From Acidimicrobiales bacterium (GTDB taxonomy: Bacteria > Actinomycetota > Acidimicrobiia > Acidimicrobiales > RAAP-2): 5,689 bases of DNA. This document shows positions 5,372 to 5,689 of this stretch, piece by piece (position 1 is the stretch's first letter; each line of letters starts with the position of its first letter). The stretch spans positions 1 through 5,689 of the forward strand of contig JADGOF010000167.1 of NCBI GenBank assembly GCA_017883105.1. Direction: 5' to 3'. The position numbers and the translations under genes are program-made. The notes below the pieces were generated by a model. That model did no database searches. It was not told the origin of the DNA and saw only the letters and a program-made list of their open reading frames with translations.

Positions 5372-5689
5372 TCAGGCACCGTACCAGTCGGACAAACTGC
5401 GTCCGCAGACCCGTTCGTAGGCGTCGACATACCGGGTCGAGGTGGTGGTCACGATCTCTGCGGGCAACTTCGGGGGCGGCGCCTTCTTGTCCCACGGTTG
5501 GTCCTCGAGCCAGTCACGCAGGGGCTGTTTGTCGAACGACGGCGGGTTGGTGCCCGGGGCACAGTCATCGGCAGGCCAGTAGCGGGACGAGTCGGGAGTG
5601 AGCACCTCGTCGCAGAGGGAGAGCACGCCGTCGATGAAGCCGAGCTCGAACTTGGTGTCGCAGATGACGATGCCCTGCTCCTCGGCCCG
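5372..5689 (-). CDS. purC: Phosphoribosylaminoimidazole-succinocarboxamide synthase (SAICAR synthetase), C-terminal part
   Basis: PurC ligates aspartate to CAIR with ATP to give SAICAR. The last 105 residues are present; the start lies beyond the right edge. Diagnostic features are the signature ICDTKFELGF (9-18 of the fragment), DEVLTPDSSRYW (27-38, characteristic of SAICAR synthetases), PPSFDKQPLRDWLE (49-62) and a C-terminal helix ending in LSDWYGA. The long spacer after SSRYW and the PPSFDKQ block suit the longer ~300-residue actinobacterial and eukaryote-like PurC rather than the short ~240-residue form. A GTG at 5626 is internal to the signature region and is not the start. purS begins 2 nt after the stop, placing purC at or near the head of this cluster. 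Confidence 0.96.
   Translation of the reverse strand, partial: RAEEQGIVICDTKFELGFIDGVLSLCDEVLTPDSSRYWPADDCAPGTNPPSFDKQPLRDWLEDQPWDKKAPPPKLPAEIVTTTSTRYVDAYERVCGRSLSDWYGA

Noticed and set aside
4513..5601. Plus-strand open frame of 362 codons opposite purQ, purS and purC
   Set aside because: It crosses three confidently identified genes on the other strand and encodes no recognisable domain.

Overview
The window is a high-GC chromosomal segment that looks actinobacterial, possibly class Acidimicrobiia; this is inferred from base composition, protein style and the small actinobacterial-type protein, and no marker gene confirms it. It is dominated by de novo purine biosynthesis genes on the minus strand. 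Read along that strand (right to left) they are purC (3' part, running off the right edge), purS, purQ, purL and the first 29 codons of purF (running off the left edge). Together they encode the formylglycinamidine ribonucleotide (FGAM) synthase complex PurS-PurQ-PurL, plus SAICAR synthetase and the start of amidophosphoribosyltransferase.

Layout, left to right: the purF 5' end (1-89, minus); a divergent gap of about 160 bp; a PHP-family phosphoesterase (248-1096, plus); a 14-bp hairpin that overlaps the ends of both convergent genes; purL (1117-3435, minus); a 476-bp divergent gap with several inverted and direct repeats; a small basic coiled-coil protein of unknown function (3912-4343, plus); a 64-bp convergent gap with no clear terminator; then the tight purQ-purS-purC cluster (4408-5689, minus). 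purC/purS are 2 nt apart and purS/purQ overlap by one base (TGATG), so these three are almost certainly translated from one mRNA.

The notable feature is the architecture. The pur series is interrupted twice by single plus-strand genes, giving alternating convergent and divergent junctions: pur genes / opposite gene / pur gene / opposite gene / pur gene. Either purL and purF have their own promoters in the divergent gaps, or the set behaves as a non-contiguous operon in which long pur transcripts run antisense through the two embedded genes. The PHP protein resembles enzymes that hydrolyse 3',5'-nucleotide bisphosphates, so a link to the purine nucleotide pool is plausible but unproven. I found no mobile elements, CRISPR arrays, tRNA or rRNA genes.
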